DNA from: Arsukibacterium sp. UBA3155
Lineage (GTDB): Bacteria; Pseudomonadota; Gammaproteobacteria; Enterobacterales; Alteromonadaceae
Direction of reading: 5' to 3'
NCBI GenBank assembly: GCA_002364615.1
Contig: DEYP01000013.1
Coordinates: forward strand, 1 to 64,000
DNA length: 64,000 nucleotides
The translations under genes were made by a program, and so were the position numbers. Each line of letters opens with the position of its first letter. The stretch's first letter is position 1. Shown here piece by piece: positions 8,852-18,957 of the stretch. The notes below the pieces were generated by a model. The model searched no databases and had not been told where the DNA came from. It worked only from the letters and a program-made list of their open reading frames with translations.

Positions 8852-9880
8852 ATGTATCAGGTATCAGGCTTAGCACTGGCCGATAAGCGCAGTGCGGATT
8901 GGGATAAGTTTGTCAAAAGTAGTACTGATGGTAGTTTTTTTCATCTTGCTGGCTGGCAACAGGTACTGGCAGATCTCGGCCATCAGGGTTTTTATCTGTA
9001 TGCCACATTAGATCAGCAAATCGTTGGCGTGTTGCCGCTTGCCAGAGTAAAAAGTCGCTTATTCGGTGATGCTTTAGTATCTACTCCTTTTTGTGTTTAT
9101 GGCGGCGCCTTAGGCGAAGAAGACGTTAAACGCCATCTTGAACAGAGTGCAATCACTCTGGCTAACGAGCTCGGCGTCGATCATCTGGAATTGCGCTATC
9201 GCAAACCACAAAACAATCAATTAATTACCCGGGTGCAGCATGCGACCTTTCAGTGTACCCTGGCACAAACCGATGCTGACATTCTGGCAGGGATCAAAAA
9301 GAAACAACGGGCCGTTATCCGGCAATCGCTGAACCAGCAGCTAAACGTGACTCTCGATCAGGATTTACCGTGTTTTTATCAGACCTATTCTGAGAGTGTC
9401 AGAAATCTCGGTACGCCGGTTTTCAGTAAAACGTTTTTTCAGTCACTGCTAAATGTATTTGGTGATGATGCTGAGATCCTGACGGTACGCAAAGACGGTA
9501 AGGCAGTATCCAGTGTGCTCAGCTTTTATTACCAGCAACAGGTTCTGCCCTACTATGGCGGTGGCGTCAACGCAGCCCGCGACCTGAAAAGTAACGATTT
9601 TATGTATTATCAGCTTATGTGTCATGCCCGGAATGACCGTAACTGCGACAGTTACGATTTTGGCCGTAGCAAACTGGACTCAGGTGCCTACAACTACAAA
9701 AAGCACTGGGGAATGGCAGCCGAAGAACTGCATTATCAATATCAGTTGATCAATGCCGCCGAGCTGCCAAATTTAAGTCCCAATAATCCGAAGTATCAGT
9801 TATTTATAAAATTGTGGCAAAAGCTACCGCTGAACGTCAGCCAGTGGCTCGGACCAAAAATTTCAAGGTATCTGGGGTAG
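8852..9880 (+). CDS. FemAB-like XrtA-associated acyltransferase
   Basis: A 342-aa protein of the FemAB/GNAT type found beside XrtA (TIGR03019-type). The N-terminal part (GSFFHLAGWQQVLADLGH) and central part (IKKKQRAVIRQSLNQ) match the GNAT-like double domain. FemAB relatives transfer aminoacyl groups from aminoacyl-tRNA; whether this one modifies glycan, lipid or protein is unknown. It follows the deacetylase by 8 nt and precedes xrtA by 5 nt, so all three are in one transcript. Confidence 0.88.
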   Translation: MYQVSGLALADKRSADWDKFVKSSTDGSFFHLAGWQQVLADLGHQGFYLYATLDQQIVGVLPLARVKSRLFGDALVSTPFCVYGGALGEEDVKRHLEQSAITLANELGVDHLELRYRKPQNNQLITRVQHATFQCTLAQTDADILAGIKKKQRAVIRQSLNQQLNVTLDQDLPCFYQTYSESVRNLGTPVFSKTFFQSLLNVFGDDAEILTVRKDGKAVSSVLSFYYQQQVLPYYGGGVNAARDLKSNDFMYYQLMCHARNDRNCDSYDFGRSKLDSGAYNYKKHWGMAAEELHYQYQLINAAELPNLSPNNPKYQLFIKLWQKLPLNVSQWLGPKISRYLG

Positions 9881-9885
9881 TAATT

Positions 9886-11415
9886 ATGCTGAAGTCTCAT
9901 GGAACTGAGCAAGCGAAACCAAAGTATTTCTATGCGGTTGGCCTGGCGCTGCTGCTTATAGTTTGGCTACTTTGTTTTGCCGACACGCTATGGTCGATGG
10001 TAACCATCTGGCTGCGCTCTGACACCTACGCCCATGGCATCCTAATTTTTCCAATCAGCTTGTTTTTAATCTGGCGAAAACGCCAGCATATCGCGGCTAC
10101 CGCTTTGCAACCTGCTTATTTAGCCTTACCGGTACTCCTTTTGCTGGTTATTATCTGGTTTTTTGCCAACGCCGTTGCAGTTAATGTCGTCACCCAGCTG
10201 GCTGTCGTACTGATGTTACCGGTGTTACTCTGGTTATGTTGTGGCTGGCAGCAATTAAAACTATTACGCTTTCCGCTGTTTTATCTGTTATTCGCCGTAC
10301 CAATGGGTGAAAACCTGGTGCCCTGGCTACAGGACATTACCGCTGACATTACCGTATTTGCGTTACAACTTAGCCAAATACCGGTGTATCGCGATGGCTT
10401 GTATTTAAGCACCCCAACCGGCTTGTTTCTGGTAGCAGAGGCCTGCTCCGGCATTCGTTACCTGATAGCCTCAGTCGCACTGGGTACCTTATACGCCTAC
10501 CTGACTTATACCAGCCGGGTTAAACAGGCCATTTTTTGTATTGCTGCGGTTATTGTGCCGATTCTGGCCAATGGCATCCGTGCCTACGGTATCGTGCTTA
10601 TTGCCTCGTTGACTGATATGAAGCATGCCGTCGGTGTTGATCATTTAATCTATGGCTGGCTGTTTTTCGGACTTGTCATTTTTATTATGTTCTTTATCGG
10701 CGGTTTTTTTGCCGACAAACAAGCTGTAGTCAGTGCTTCCGGCACCGCTAACATAAAGCCGCTTCCTAAGTTAGTATTGCTAAGTGGTGCCCTGGTATTG
10801 TTGTTGCCGTTGCTAACCAGCCTGTTGTTACCGCCGTTAGCCCAACAGCCGCAATACCAGGTACAGCCACTGCAGCAAAATCTGACGCCGGTTGCGGGTT
10901 CGGTCATGCTACCAAAGTTTACCGACAGTTCCGCCGAGTTAGCGGGTAGCTGGCAGCAACAACAGCATAAAATCTGGTTTTACGCGGCGTTTTACCAACA
11001 TACTGACGATAAAAAACTGGTTAGCTGGCATAACCAGCCTTATCAGGCAGCACACTGGACTGCTGCCGGTGCCGAACGGCGTCAGTTGCATGTGGCTAAT
11101 CAGCAGTTAACCTTGCAGGAAATGGATTTAAGAGCAGCTAATGGCCAGAAAAGGCTACTGTGGTACTGGTATGGCAGTGGCAACTTTTTCTCTGCCGATC
11201 CCTACCTTATTACCGCGATGCAGGCGCTTGGCAAAGTATTACACATTAGCCAGCATGGTAGCTTTTTTGCAATAAGTGTTAGCTACACTGATAATCCTGA
11301 ACAGGCCCGCACCGCACTTAATCAAGCACTTCAGCAGCGCATGGAACTGATTATTGCCGCCAACGCGACCGGCCCCGATCATGTCGATTTGGCTAAGCAG
11401 GTTTCACAGCCATGA
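9886..11415 (+). CDS. xrtA: Exosortase A with fused EpsI domain
   Basis: A 509-aa integral membrane transpeptidase that cleaves PEP-CTERM sorting signals. About eight membrane helices cover residues 15-275 and contain the conserved catalytic set: Cys187 in EACSGIRYL, Arg232 in ANGIRAYG, and His253 in VDHLIYGW. The C-terminal 200 residues form the soluble EpsI domain, here fused as is usual for XrtA. ATG 9886 lies 5 nt after the FemAB stop; an in-frame ATG further upstream would overlap that gene by 67 nt and adds a non-membrane extension, so it is rejected. Its likely substrate is the PEP-CTERM protein at 51130. Confidence 0.96.
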   Translation: MLKSHGTEQAKPKYFYAVGLALLLIVWLLCFADTLWSMVTIWLRSDTYAHGILIFPISLFLIWRKRQHIAATALQPAYLALPVLLLLVIIWFFANAVAVNVVTQLAVVLMLPVLLWLCCGWQQLKLLRFPLFYLLFAVPMGENLVPWLQDITADITVFALQLSQIPVYRDGLYLSTPTGLFLVAEACSGIRYLIASVALGTLYAYLTYTSRVKQAIFCIAAVIVPILANGIRAYGIVLIASLTDMKHAVGVDHLIYGWLFFGLVIFIMFFIGGFFADKQAVVSASGTANIKPLPKLVLLSGALVLLLPLLTSLLLPPLAQQPQYQVQPLQQNLTPVAGSVMLPKFTDSSAELAGSWQQQQHKIWFYAAFYQHTDDKKLVSWHNQPYQAAHWTAAGAERRQLHVANQQLTLQEMDLRAANGQKRLLWYWYGSGNFFSADPYLITAMQALGKVLHISQHGSFFAISVSYTDNPEQARTALNQALQQRMELIIAANATGPDHVDLAKQVSQP

Positions 11416-12584
11416 CCGTGCATGTGTGTCATATCCTCTGGAGTTTTCGTACCGGCGGCCTGGAAAATGGTGTGGTTAATTTAATTAACCAGCTAAAGCC
11501 TGACGAGTTTCGACACAGCATCATCTGCTTAACCGATTATGATCCTGCTTATTTTCAGCGAATAACCCGGCAGAATGTCCAGATATATTGCCTGAATAAG
11601 CGCCCGGGCCACGATATCAGCTCATTTTGGCGTTGCTTCAAGTTAATTCGTCAGCTTAAACCCGATGTTTGCCATAGTCGGAATTTAGCGGCAATGGAAT
11701 ACCAGTTGCCTGCGACGCTGGCCAGAGTGCCACAGCGAATCCATGGCGAACATGGTTGGGACTTAACAGATCTCGCTGGGCAGAATAAAAAATATGTCAT
11801 GTTAAAACGGCTGTTTAAAGCCATTATTCAGCGCTATATTTCGCTGTCGCGCGAAGGCCTGAACTACCTGCAACAGCGCATTGGGGTTGCAGCTGAGCGC
11901 ATAACGCTTATCTGTAACGGTGTCGACACTGAGCGCTTTCAACCGGCAACACGGGCTACTTCCACACTACCTGCAATCCTGGCTGAGTCAGACCGGCTTA
12001 TTTTTGGCAGCGTCGGCAGGATTGCTGCGGTTAAAAATCAACAACTACTGGTCGCCGCTTATATTGCGTTATGCCAGCAGCACGCCACTTTTAAGGCCAA
12101 TACCGCGCTGGTGATTATCGGCGATGGCCCGACCCAAACTGAATTGCAACAGCAACTGGCCACGGCTGGCCTTGCTGACCAAAGCTGGTTACCTGGCGAT
12201 CGCAGCGATATTGCCACACTTTTGCCCGGTCTCTCGGTATTTGTGTTGCCCTCGCTGGCAGAAGGCATATCCAATACCATACTGGAAGCAATGGCCTGTG
12301 GTCTGCCCGTTATTGCCAGCAACGTCGGTGGCAACCCTGAACTGGTGAGCACTGAGCGAAAAGATGCTGAGCAGCCAGGCACAGAGCCAACAGGCTGGTT
12401 ATTTAACAGCAATAACCAATCACAACTGCAGCAGCTAATGCTGCAATGTCAGCAAGCGCCTGCCAGGCTGAAAATACTCGGTGACAATGCAAGAGCTTGC
12501 GCAGAGCAGAAATTTAGTCTTGATACCATGGTCAGCGCCTATCGGCGCCTGTATCTTGATAATAATAAACAACAGGAAGGTTAA
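11412..12584 (+). CDS. Family 4 glycosyltransferase, XrtA system
   Basis: A 390-aa GT-B glycosyltransferase (TIGR03088-type, GT4). The N-terminal acceptor domain starts HILWSFRTGGLENGVVNL. The C-terminal donor domain has GSVGRIAAVKNQ, VIIGDGP, and the GT4 signature PSLAEGISNTILEAMACG with Glu residues that bind the nucleotide sugar. It overlaps xrtA by 4 nt. The donor sugar cannot be read from the sequence. Confidence 0.94.
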   Translation: MTVHVCHILWSFRTGGLENGVVNLINQLKPDEFRHSIICLTDYDPAYFQRITRQNVQIYCLNKRPGHDISSFWRCFKLIRQLKPDVCHSRNLAAMEYQLPATLARVPQRIHGEHGWDLTDLAGQNKKYVMLKRLFKAIIQRYISLSREGLNYLQQRIGVAAERITLICNGVDTERFQPATRATSTLPAILAESDRLIFGSVGRIAAVKNQQLLVAAYIALCQQHATFKANTALVIIGDGPTQTELQQQLATAGLADQSWLPGDRSDIATLLPGLSVFVLPSLAEGISNTILEAMACGLPVIASNVGGNPELVSTERKDAEQPGTEPTGWLFNSNNQSQLQQLMLQCQQAPARLKILGDNARACAEQKFSLDTMVSAYRRLYLDNNKQQEG

Positions 12585-12588
12585 ACAG

Positions 12589-14487
12589 ATGTGCGGTATT
12601 GCCGGAATTTTACAGCTAAATAACACAGATCAGGTTAACCAGAACGTATTAAAAGTAATGAATACTGTGCAGTCCCATCGTGGGCCGGACGATGATGGTT
12701 ATCATTTTGAGGCGGGTATTGGCCTGGCACATCGTCGTCTATCCATAATTGACATTGCTGGCAGCCACCAACCGCTATTTAATGAAACCGGTGACGTTGC
12801 CGTGGTATTCAACGGTGAAATCTATAACTTCGCTGAGTTAACCGTGGAATTAAAAGCCCGCGGCCATATTTTTTCTACCCATGGTGATACTGAAACTATC
12901 GTCCACGCCTGGGAAGAATGGGGCGTAGCCTGTGTTCAGCATTTTCGTGGCATGTTTGCTTTTGCTATCTGGGATCGGAATAAACAGCAGCTGTTTATGG
13001 CACGGGACCGGATGGGCATTAAACCGTTCTTCTACAGTCTTTTGCCCAGCGGCGAATTTTTGTTTGGCTCAGAATTAAAAGTTCTGACCGCCCATCCTGA
13101 CTTTGACAAAAGCTTGTACTATCAGGGCATTGAAGACTACTTTACCTTTGGCTACATTCCAGAGCCGCATACAATTTATGCCAATGCTTACAAACTAAAT
13201 CCGGGACATTATCTGTTACTGGATAAAACCCAAGCCACCACGCTTCAGCAAACTCAGTACTGGGATATCGACTTCAGTCAGGCAGTGCTAACCGAGCAGC
13301 AGGTGAAGTCAGAGTTATTGGATCGTTTAAAGGAAGCAGTAGATATCCGGATGATTGCCGAAGTGCCACTGGGTGCGTTTTTGTCCGGCGGCGTCGACTC
13401 CAGTGCCATCGTCGCGCTGATGGCCCAGTTACAGCAAGATAACCCGGTTAACACCTGCTCCATCGGCTTTGATGATCAGCAGTTTGACGAAAGTGATTAC
13501 GCCAGTCAGGTCGCCAGACAGTATCAGACCAATCATCGCAGTGGCATGGTCGATCGCAATGACTTCTCCTTAATAGATAAACTGGCTGCACTGTACGATG
13601 AGCCTTACGCCGACAGCTCTGCTATGCCAACTTACCGGGTATGTCAGTTGGCCAGAAAACATGTAACCGTAGCCCTTTCCGGTGATGGCGGGGATGAACT
13701 GTTTGGTGGTTACCGGCGCTACCGTTATCAGCTGCATGAAGAAAAAATGCGCGGCATTATGCCGCAAGCTATCCGCCAGCCGCTATTTGGCACCCTGGGT
13801 AATGTCTATCCAAAACTGGACTGGGCGCCACGGTTTGTGCGGGCAAAAACCACCTTTCAATCACTGGCTATGAATGCCGTTTCCGGTTACTGCAATACCA
13901 TGTCAATTATGCGTGCAGACGCCAGAGCAGCGTTGTTTTCGCCTAAGCTTAAGCAAAAACTGGGCGGCTATCAGTCGGTAGAAGTATTTAAACGTCACGC
14001 GGCTAATGCCAACACAGATGATCCATTAAAATTAGTACAGTATCTGGATATGAAAACCTATCTGGTCGGCGATATCCTGACCAAGGTAGACCGGGCCAGT
14101 ATGGCGCATTCATTGGAAGTCAGGGTGCCGTTGCTCGATCATAAATACGTGGAATGGGCCAGTCGCCTGCCGAGCGCCATGAATATTCGCGGCAATGAGG
14201 GCAAAGCAGCGTTTAAGCAAGCGCTGGAGCCGCACTTACCGCACGACATTCTGTATCGTAAAAAAATGGGCTTCGCAGTACCACTGGCGGGTTGGTTTCG
14301 CGGCCCGTTAAAGCAAACCCTGCAACAAGCGTTAAATTCTGAAGCGCTGGCCGATTCAGGCTTATTTAATCAGCAACATATTCAGCAACTGTATCAACAG
14401 CATATCAGCGGTAAACGCGACCATAGCTCGGCATTATGGACCCTGCTGATGTTTTCTCAGTTCTATCGTCAGCAATTGGGGGGCTAG
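12589..14487 (+). CDS. Asn-synthetase-like amidotransferase 1, XrtA system
   Basis: A 632-aa, two-domain enzyme (TIGR03108-type). The N-terminal glutaminase begins MCGIAG with the nucleophile Cys2, and contains SHRGPDD and FNGEIYN. The synthetase domain has the PPi-loop SGGVDS (266-271) and the ALSGDGGDELFGGY motif. It is expected to use Gln and ATP to amidate a carboxylate, perhaps a uronic acid in the glycan. The start at 12589 is fixed by Cys2 and an AGGAAGG site; upstream in-frame starts would displace Cys2. It is followed within 2 nt by a second enzyme of the same class. Confidence 0.95.
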   Translation: MCGIAGILQLNNTDQVNQNVLKVMNTVQSHRGPDDDGYHFEAGIGLAHRRLSIIDIAGSHQPLFNETGDVAVVFNGEIYNFAELTVELKARGHIFSTHGDTETIVHAWEEWGVACVQHFRGMFAFAIWDRNKQQLFMARDRMGIKPFFYSLLPSGEFLFGSELKVLTAHPDFDKSLYYQGIEDYFTFGYIPEPHTIYANAYKLNPGHYLLLDKTQATTLQQTQYWDIDFSQAVLTEQQVKSELLDRLKEAVDIRMIAEVPLGAFLSGGVDSSAIVALMAQLQQDNPVNTCSIGFDDQQFDESDYASQVARQYQTNHRSGMVDRNDFSLIDKLAALYDEPYADSSAMPTYRVCQLARKHVTVALSGDGGDELFGGYRRYRYQLHEEKMRGIMPQAIRQPLFGTLGNVYPKLDWAPRFVRAKTTFQSLAMNAVSGYCNTMSIMRADARAALFSPKLKQKLGGYQSVEVFKRHAANANTDDPLKLVQYLDMKTYLVGDILTKVDRASMAHSLEVRVPLLDHKYVEWASRLPSAMNIRGNEGKAAFKQALEPHLPHDILYRKKMGFAVPLAGWFRGPLKQTLQQALNSEALADSGLFNQQHIQQLYQQHISGKRDHSSALWTLLMFSQFYRQQLGG

Positions 14488-14489
14488 TT

Positions 14490-16421
14490 ATGTGTGGAAT
14501 TCATGGAGTTGTCGCCCTGAAACGACCGCAACAGTTTCCATCACAGTGGCTTGACTTAATGGGTGATATTACCGCCCATCGCGGCCCGGACGACAGCGGT
14601 AAATACCTTGCTGAAAATGTCGCACTGGGTATGCGGCGTTTATCTGTTATTGATCTAACCGGTGGCCAGCAGCCTATCAGCAATGAAGATGGCAGCCTGG
14701 TGCTGGTATGTAACGGTGAAATTTATAATTACCGTGAGCTACGCGCCCAACTGGCCGATAGCTACCACTTTAAAACCCAGTCTGATGTCGAAGTCATTCT
14801 GGCGTTGTATCAGCAATATGGCGTTGAATGCCTGCAACATCTGAACGGCATGTTTGCTTTTGCGTTGTGGGATAACAATCGTCAGCAACTACTGCTGGCG
14901 CGGGACCGGCTTGGCATCAAACCGTTGTACTTGTGTCAGCACAATGGTTATCTGGCGTTTTCTACTGAAAGCAAAGCCATTCTGGCGTTGCCAGGCATAG
15001 AAGCAGAGGTGTGTCCGCAGGCCCTCGAGCAATATTTGCAGCTGGGTTATGTACCGGCGCCCTACTCGATGTTCAAGGGAATTCAAAAGCTGGAAGTCGC
15101 CAGTTATCTGTTAATTACTGATAAAGGCATGCAAAAGCAGCAGTACTGGCAACCTGACTTTGATCAGAGCGAGCAACTGAGCGAGCAAAGCTGGACCCGG
15201 AAAATCCGTAGCCAGCTCGAAAGCTCTGTTGCCATGCAAATGGTCAGTGATGTGCCAATAGGTGCCTTTTTATCAGGTGGCGTCGACTCCAGCGCCATCG
15301 TGGCATTGATGTCCAAACACAGCAAAGAGCACAGCAAAGGCCCGGTGCAAACCTACGCCATCGGGTTTGACACCGGTGATGCCGGCAATTTTTATAACGA
15401 ACTGCCCTATGCCCGGGCGGTTGCCGAGCAATTTGGCACCAAACACCGGGAAATTCTGGTCAAACCGGATGTGGTTAGCCTGTTGCCTAAATTATTGTGG
15501 CACATGGACGAACCCATCGCCGACAGTGCCTTTATTACGACGTATCTGGTCTCTGAATTCGCCCATAAAGATGTCACTGTTATTTTATCCGGTGTGGGCG
15601 GTGACGAGTTATTTGGCGGCTATCGCCGTTATCTGGGTGAACACTATCTACAAAAATACCGGCGTCTGCCTGCCTGGTTGCGCCAGAAACTGCTGGTACC
15701 GCTCGCGGGCAAACTGCCAAGCGATCGCCACTCGAAGCTGCTCAATACTCTGCGTCTGACCAAAGCCTTTATTCAGTCGGCAGAGCTGGACGATGCAGAA
15801 CGTTATCAGCGCTATATGCAGGTATTCAGCCAGCAGCAAACCGAGCAGTTGCTTAACACCAGCGCACCGGCCAACGCGATAAAGCAGCACTATCAGCTTA
15901 GTAAAGCCAGTCAGGGTTTGTGGCGGATGTTTGATACCGACCGTCAAAGCCAGTTGCCTGATGATTTATTGCTACTGACCGACAAAATGACCATGGCAAC
16001 CTCACTGGAATGCCGGGTGCCATTTCTAGATCATCAGATGGTCGAGCTGGCGGTAAAAATCCCACAAAGTTTGACCATGAAAAACGGTCGCTTAAAGCAC
16101 CTGCTTAAAGAGTCACTGAACGACATTTTACCCGCCAGTATTCTGGACCGGCCCAAACGTGGCTTTGGCGCGCCATTAGGAGCCTGGCTGAAGCAAGAAC
16201 TGGCTGGCATGTTGCGGCTATTTGTAAACCGTGAAACCATTGAGAAACGCGGCTTATTAAACTGGTCCATCATTGAACAAACCCTTAGTCAGCATTTCAG
16301 CCAGCAGGAAGATCATACCGATCATTTACTGGCACTTATGAATCTGGAGATCTGGTGTCGGTTATATTTAGATAAACAAAGCGCCGAACACATTTCAGAG
16401 ACAATCAGGACGTCATTATGA
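14490..16421 (+). CDS. Asn-synthetase-like amidotransferase 2, XrtA system
   Basis: A 643-aa paralogue of the preceding gene. Cys2 is present (MCGIHG), with HRGPDDSG and CNGEIYNY in the glutaminase domain, and SGGVDS (262-267) plus ILSGVGGDELFGGY in the synthetase domain. The two enzymes are clearly diverged rather than a recent duplicate, so they probably act on different carboxylates. It overlaps the next glycosyltransferase by 4 nt. Confidence 0.95.
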   Translation: MCGIHGVVALKRPQQFPSQWLDLMGDITAHRGPDDSGKYLAENVALGMRRLSVIDLTGGQQPISNEDGSLVLVCNGEIYNYRELRAQLADSYHFKTQSDVEVILALYQQYGVECLQHLNGMFAFALWDNNRQQLLLARDRLGIKPLYLCQHNGYLAFSTESKAILALPGIEAEVCPQALEQYLQLGYVPAPYSMFKGIQKLEVASYLLITDKGMQKQQYWQPDFDQSEQLSEQSWTRKIRSQLESSVAMQMVSDVPIGAFLSGGVDSSAIVALMSKHSKEHSKGPVQTYAIGFDTGDAGNFYNELPYARAVAEQFGTKHREILVKPDVVSLLPKLLWHMDEPIADSAFITTYLVSEFAHKDVTVILSGVGGDELFGGYRRYLGEHYLQKYRRLPAWLRQKLLVPLAGKLPSDRHSKLLNTLRLTKAFIQSAELDDAERYQRYMQVFSQQQTEQLLNTSAPANAIKQHYQLSKASQGLWRMFDTDRQSQLPDDLLLLTDKMTMATSLECRVPFLDHQMVELAVKIPQSLTMKNGRLKHLLKESLNDILPASILDRPKRGFGAPLGAWLKQELAGMLRLFVNRETIEKRGLLNWSIIEQTLSQHFSQQEDHTDHLLALMNLEIWCRLYLDKQSAEHISETIRTSL

Positions 16422-17644
16422 AAATTTTATATGTTTGTCATCGTTTTCCTTTTCCACCAAAGCGTGGTGGCAAAATCCGGCCGTTTAATATGATCCGCCA
16501 CTTTACCGAACAAGGTCATCAGGTTTATGTGGCCTCACTAGCCAGAAACGAGGCAGAGGCTGAAGAAGGTGAAGGTATTGAAGCGCATTGCCATCATTAT
16601 TATGCCGCTGTCGTGAAAGAGCCGGTGCAGTTTGCCCGGATGATCCTGCGTCTGCCACTGCTTACCCCCTCTTCTATGGGCTATTTTTACAGTCAGGATT
16701 TACAGCAGCATATTCAGAAACTGCTGAAAGAACATAAATTTGACCTGATTTTTGTCCATTGCTCATCGGTTGCCCAATACGTCAGTCACGTCGAAGACAC
16801 CCCTAAACTGCTGGATTTCGGTGATATGGACTCGCAAAAATGGTTAACCTACCGCTCGTTTAAACCCTTCCCGTTAAGCTTAGGTTACTTGCTGGAAGGT
16901 CAGAAAATGCTGCGGGCAGAAAAGCGCCTCGCCCGCCGTTTCGATTTATGCAGCTGTACCACTAAAGCGGAACTGGCCACTTTACAAAGCTACAACACCC
17001 GGGTGCCAACTGCGTGGTTTCCAAACGGGGTAGATACCGACTACTTTAACCCCGGCACAGCCCCTTATGAACATCACAGTATTTCATTTATTGGCCGGAT
17101 GGACTATTACCCTAATCAGCATGCCATGCTGAAGTTTTGCCAGCACACCCTGCCACTTATCCGGGAGCAAATTCCAGATGTTAAGCTGTATATTGTAGGT
17201 GCAGAGCCCAGTGCCGAAATCAGAGCGCTGGCCAACTTACCTGGTGTAGTCGTTACCGGCTCGGTACCTGACGTCAGGCCCTATATTATAAATACCGCTG
17301 CCATGGTCGCTCCATTGAATATTGCCAGAGGTACGCAAAATAAAATTCTGGAGGCGATGGCGATGGGTGTACCGGTCGTCAGCAGCAGTGAGGCTGCTGG
17401 CGGCATTGATGCGGTGGCTAATCAACATTTTTTGGTGGCAGACACCCCGGCCGAGTATGCCAAAGCACTGGTAAAATTAATTCGTAATCCATCTTACCGG
17501 CTGCAACTTGCTGAGGCTGGCAGACAACGGATGCTAACGCATCATCAATGGCATTTATCAATGCAACAATTAGACAGTATCGTGCAACAATGTATAAACT
17601 TGCATCAGGAAAAGCAGCTGACACAGAGGGAAGTGCAAATATGA
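16418..17644 (+). CDS. GT4-type glycosyltransferase, XrtA system
   Basis: A 408-aa GT-B enzyme (TIGR03087-type). It begins KILYVCHRFPFPPKRGGKIRP, the donor domain has ISFIGRMDYYPN and LYIVGAEPS, and the carboxyl motif is RGTQNKILEAMAMGVPVV. It is translationally coupled to genes on both sides (4-nt overlaps). The sugar donor is unknown. Confidence 0.94.
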   Translation: MKILYVCHRFPFPPKRGGKIRPFNMIRHFTEQGHQVYVASLARNEAEAEEGEGIEAHCHHYYAAVVKEPVQFARMILRLPLLTPSSMGYFYSQDLQQHIQKLLKEHKFDLIFVHCSSVAQYVSHVEDTPKLLDFGDMDSQKWLTYRSFKPFPLSLGYLLEGQKMLRAEKRLARRFDLCSCTTKAELATLQSYNTRVPTAWFPNGVDTDYFNPGTAPYEHHSISFIGRMDYYPNQHAMLKFCQHTLPLIREQIPDVKLYIVGAEPSAEIRALANLPGVVVTGSVPDVRPYIINTAAMVAPLNIARGTQNKILEAMAMGVPVVSSSEAAGGIDAVANQHFLVADTPAEYAKALVKLIRNPSYRLQLAEAGRQRMLTHHQWHLSMQQLDSIVQQCINLHQEKQLTQREVQI

Positions 17645-18957
17645 ACATCAGTATTTTTGGATTAGGTTATGTCGGTGCGGTCTCTCTGGCTTGTCTGGCA
17701 CGTGATGGTAACCAGGTTATTGGTGTCGACATCGACCCGGTAAAACTGGAGTTAATTAAAAGCGGTCAGTCACCGGTTATTGAAGAAGGTATGCCAGAAC
17801 TGATGGCAGCCATGGCCAAAAGCGGCCGGGTCAGCGTGTCACAGGACGTGCAACATGCCATCAATAACAGTGAAATATCATTTATTTGTGTGGGCACACC
17901 ATCGCAGGAAAACGGTAGCCAGGATCAAACTGCGGTGCTGCGACTGGCAGAGCAGCTGGGAAAAGCGCTGGCGGGTAAAACGGAACGTCATACCGTTGTT
18001 TTTCGTTCTACCTTATTGCCTGGCACGGTTGAAGGCAGTTTGAAAAGCCTGCTGGAGCAGCATTCCGGCAAGCAAGACGGTGTTGATTTTGATATCTGTT
18101 TCCAACCCGAGTTTTTACGTGAAGGCAGTTCGATTAAAGATTACGACAACCCTCCATTTACTATTGTCGGAGCAAACAACGAAGCGGCCCATCAGCAAAT
18201 GCAGCGCTTATTTGGCCATTTGCCTGGTCAGTATCACCGTACCGATGTCAAAACTGCCGAGACGGTTAAATATTTCTGTAATATTTTTCACGCATTAAAA
18301 ATAACCTTTGCCAATGAAGTGGCCAGGCTCTGTGAAGGCTTGACCGTAGATCCGTTTAAAGTGATGGACTTAGTCTGTGCCGATAAACAACTCAATATCT
18401 CCCCCGCCTATCTGAAACCGGGCTTCGCTTTCGGCGGTTCTTGTTTACCAAAAGATTTACGGGCAATGCAATATGTGGCAAAACAAGCAGACATTGAAAT
18501 TCCAATGCTCTCTCATGTGTTATCGTCTAACCAGATCCATTTACAGCAAGCCTGCAAAAAAATTCTGGCACTGGGCAGCCGTGATATCGGCATGATAGGT
18601 CTGAGCTTTAAATCAGGTACTGATGATTTACGGGAAAGCCCATTGGTTGACCTGGCAGAATTCCTGATTGGTAAGGGTATGCTGTTAAGTATCTTTGATC
18701 CGGAAGTCAACTTATCGCGACTGCTGGGTGCTAACAAGCGTTATATTGAAGAATCAATACCGCATATTGGCCAGTTAATGACCAGCGATATTGATCATCT
18801 GCTCGCCAACAATAAGGTTATTGTGCTGGGGTTAAATGATAAACATATTGTTGAAAAGGTACTTGCAGGCCTGACAGCAGAACATACCCTGATAGATCTG
18901 GTGCACCTGAAACAGGTATCTGATATTCGCAGCCGTTACATCGGGTTATGCTGGTGA
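17641..18957 (+). CDS. Nucleotide-sugar dehydrogenase (GDP-mannose/UDP-glucose 6-dehydrogenase family)
   Basis: A 438-aa cytoplasmic enzyme that oxidises C6 of a nucleotide sugar to a uronate with two NAD+. The N-terminal Rossmann motif is FGLGYVG (6-12). The catalytic cysteine is Cys268 in FGGSCLPKDL, and the C-terminal UDP-binding domain contains GLSFKSGTDDLRESP. The LGYVGAVSLACLARDGNQVIG start and overall length resemble AlgD (GDP-mannose dehydrogenase) more than Ugd, but the substrate is an inference. ATG 17641 overlaps the upstream stop by 4 nt. It makes a uronic acid that the neighbouring amidotransferases could amidate. Confidence 0.92.
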   Translation: MNISIFGLGYVGAVSLACLARDGNQVIGVDIDPVKLELIKSGQSPVIEEGMPELMAAMAKSGRVSVSQDVQHAINNSEISFICVGTPSQENGSQDQTAVLRLAEQLGKALAGKTERHTVVFRSTLLPGTVEGSLKSLLEQHSGKQDGVDFDICFQPEFLREGSSIKDYDNPPFTIVGANNEAAHQQMQRLFGHLPGQYHRTDVKTAETVKYFCNIFHALKITFANEVARLCEGLTVDPFKVMDLVCADKQLNISPAYLKPGFAFGGSCLPKDLRAMQYVAKQADIEIPMLSHVLSSNQIHLQQACKKILALGSRDIGMIGLSFKSGTDDLRESPLVDLAEFLIGKGMLLSIFDPEVNLSRLLGANKRYIEESIPHIGQLMTSDIDHLLANNKVIVLGLNDKHIVEKVLAGLTAEHTLIDLVHLKQVSDIRSRYIGLCW

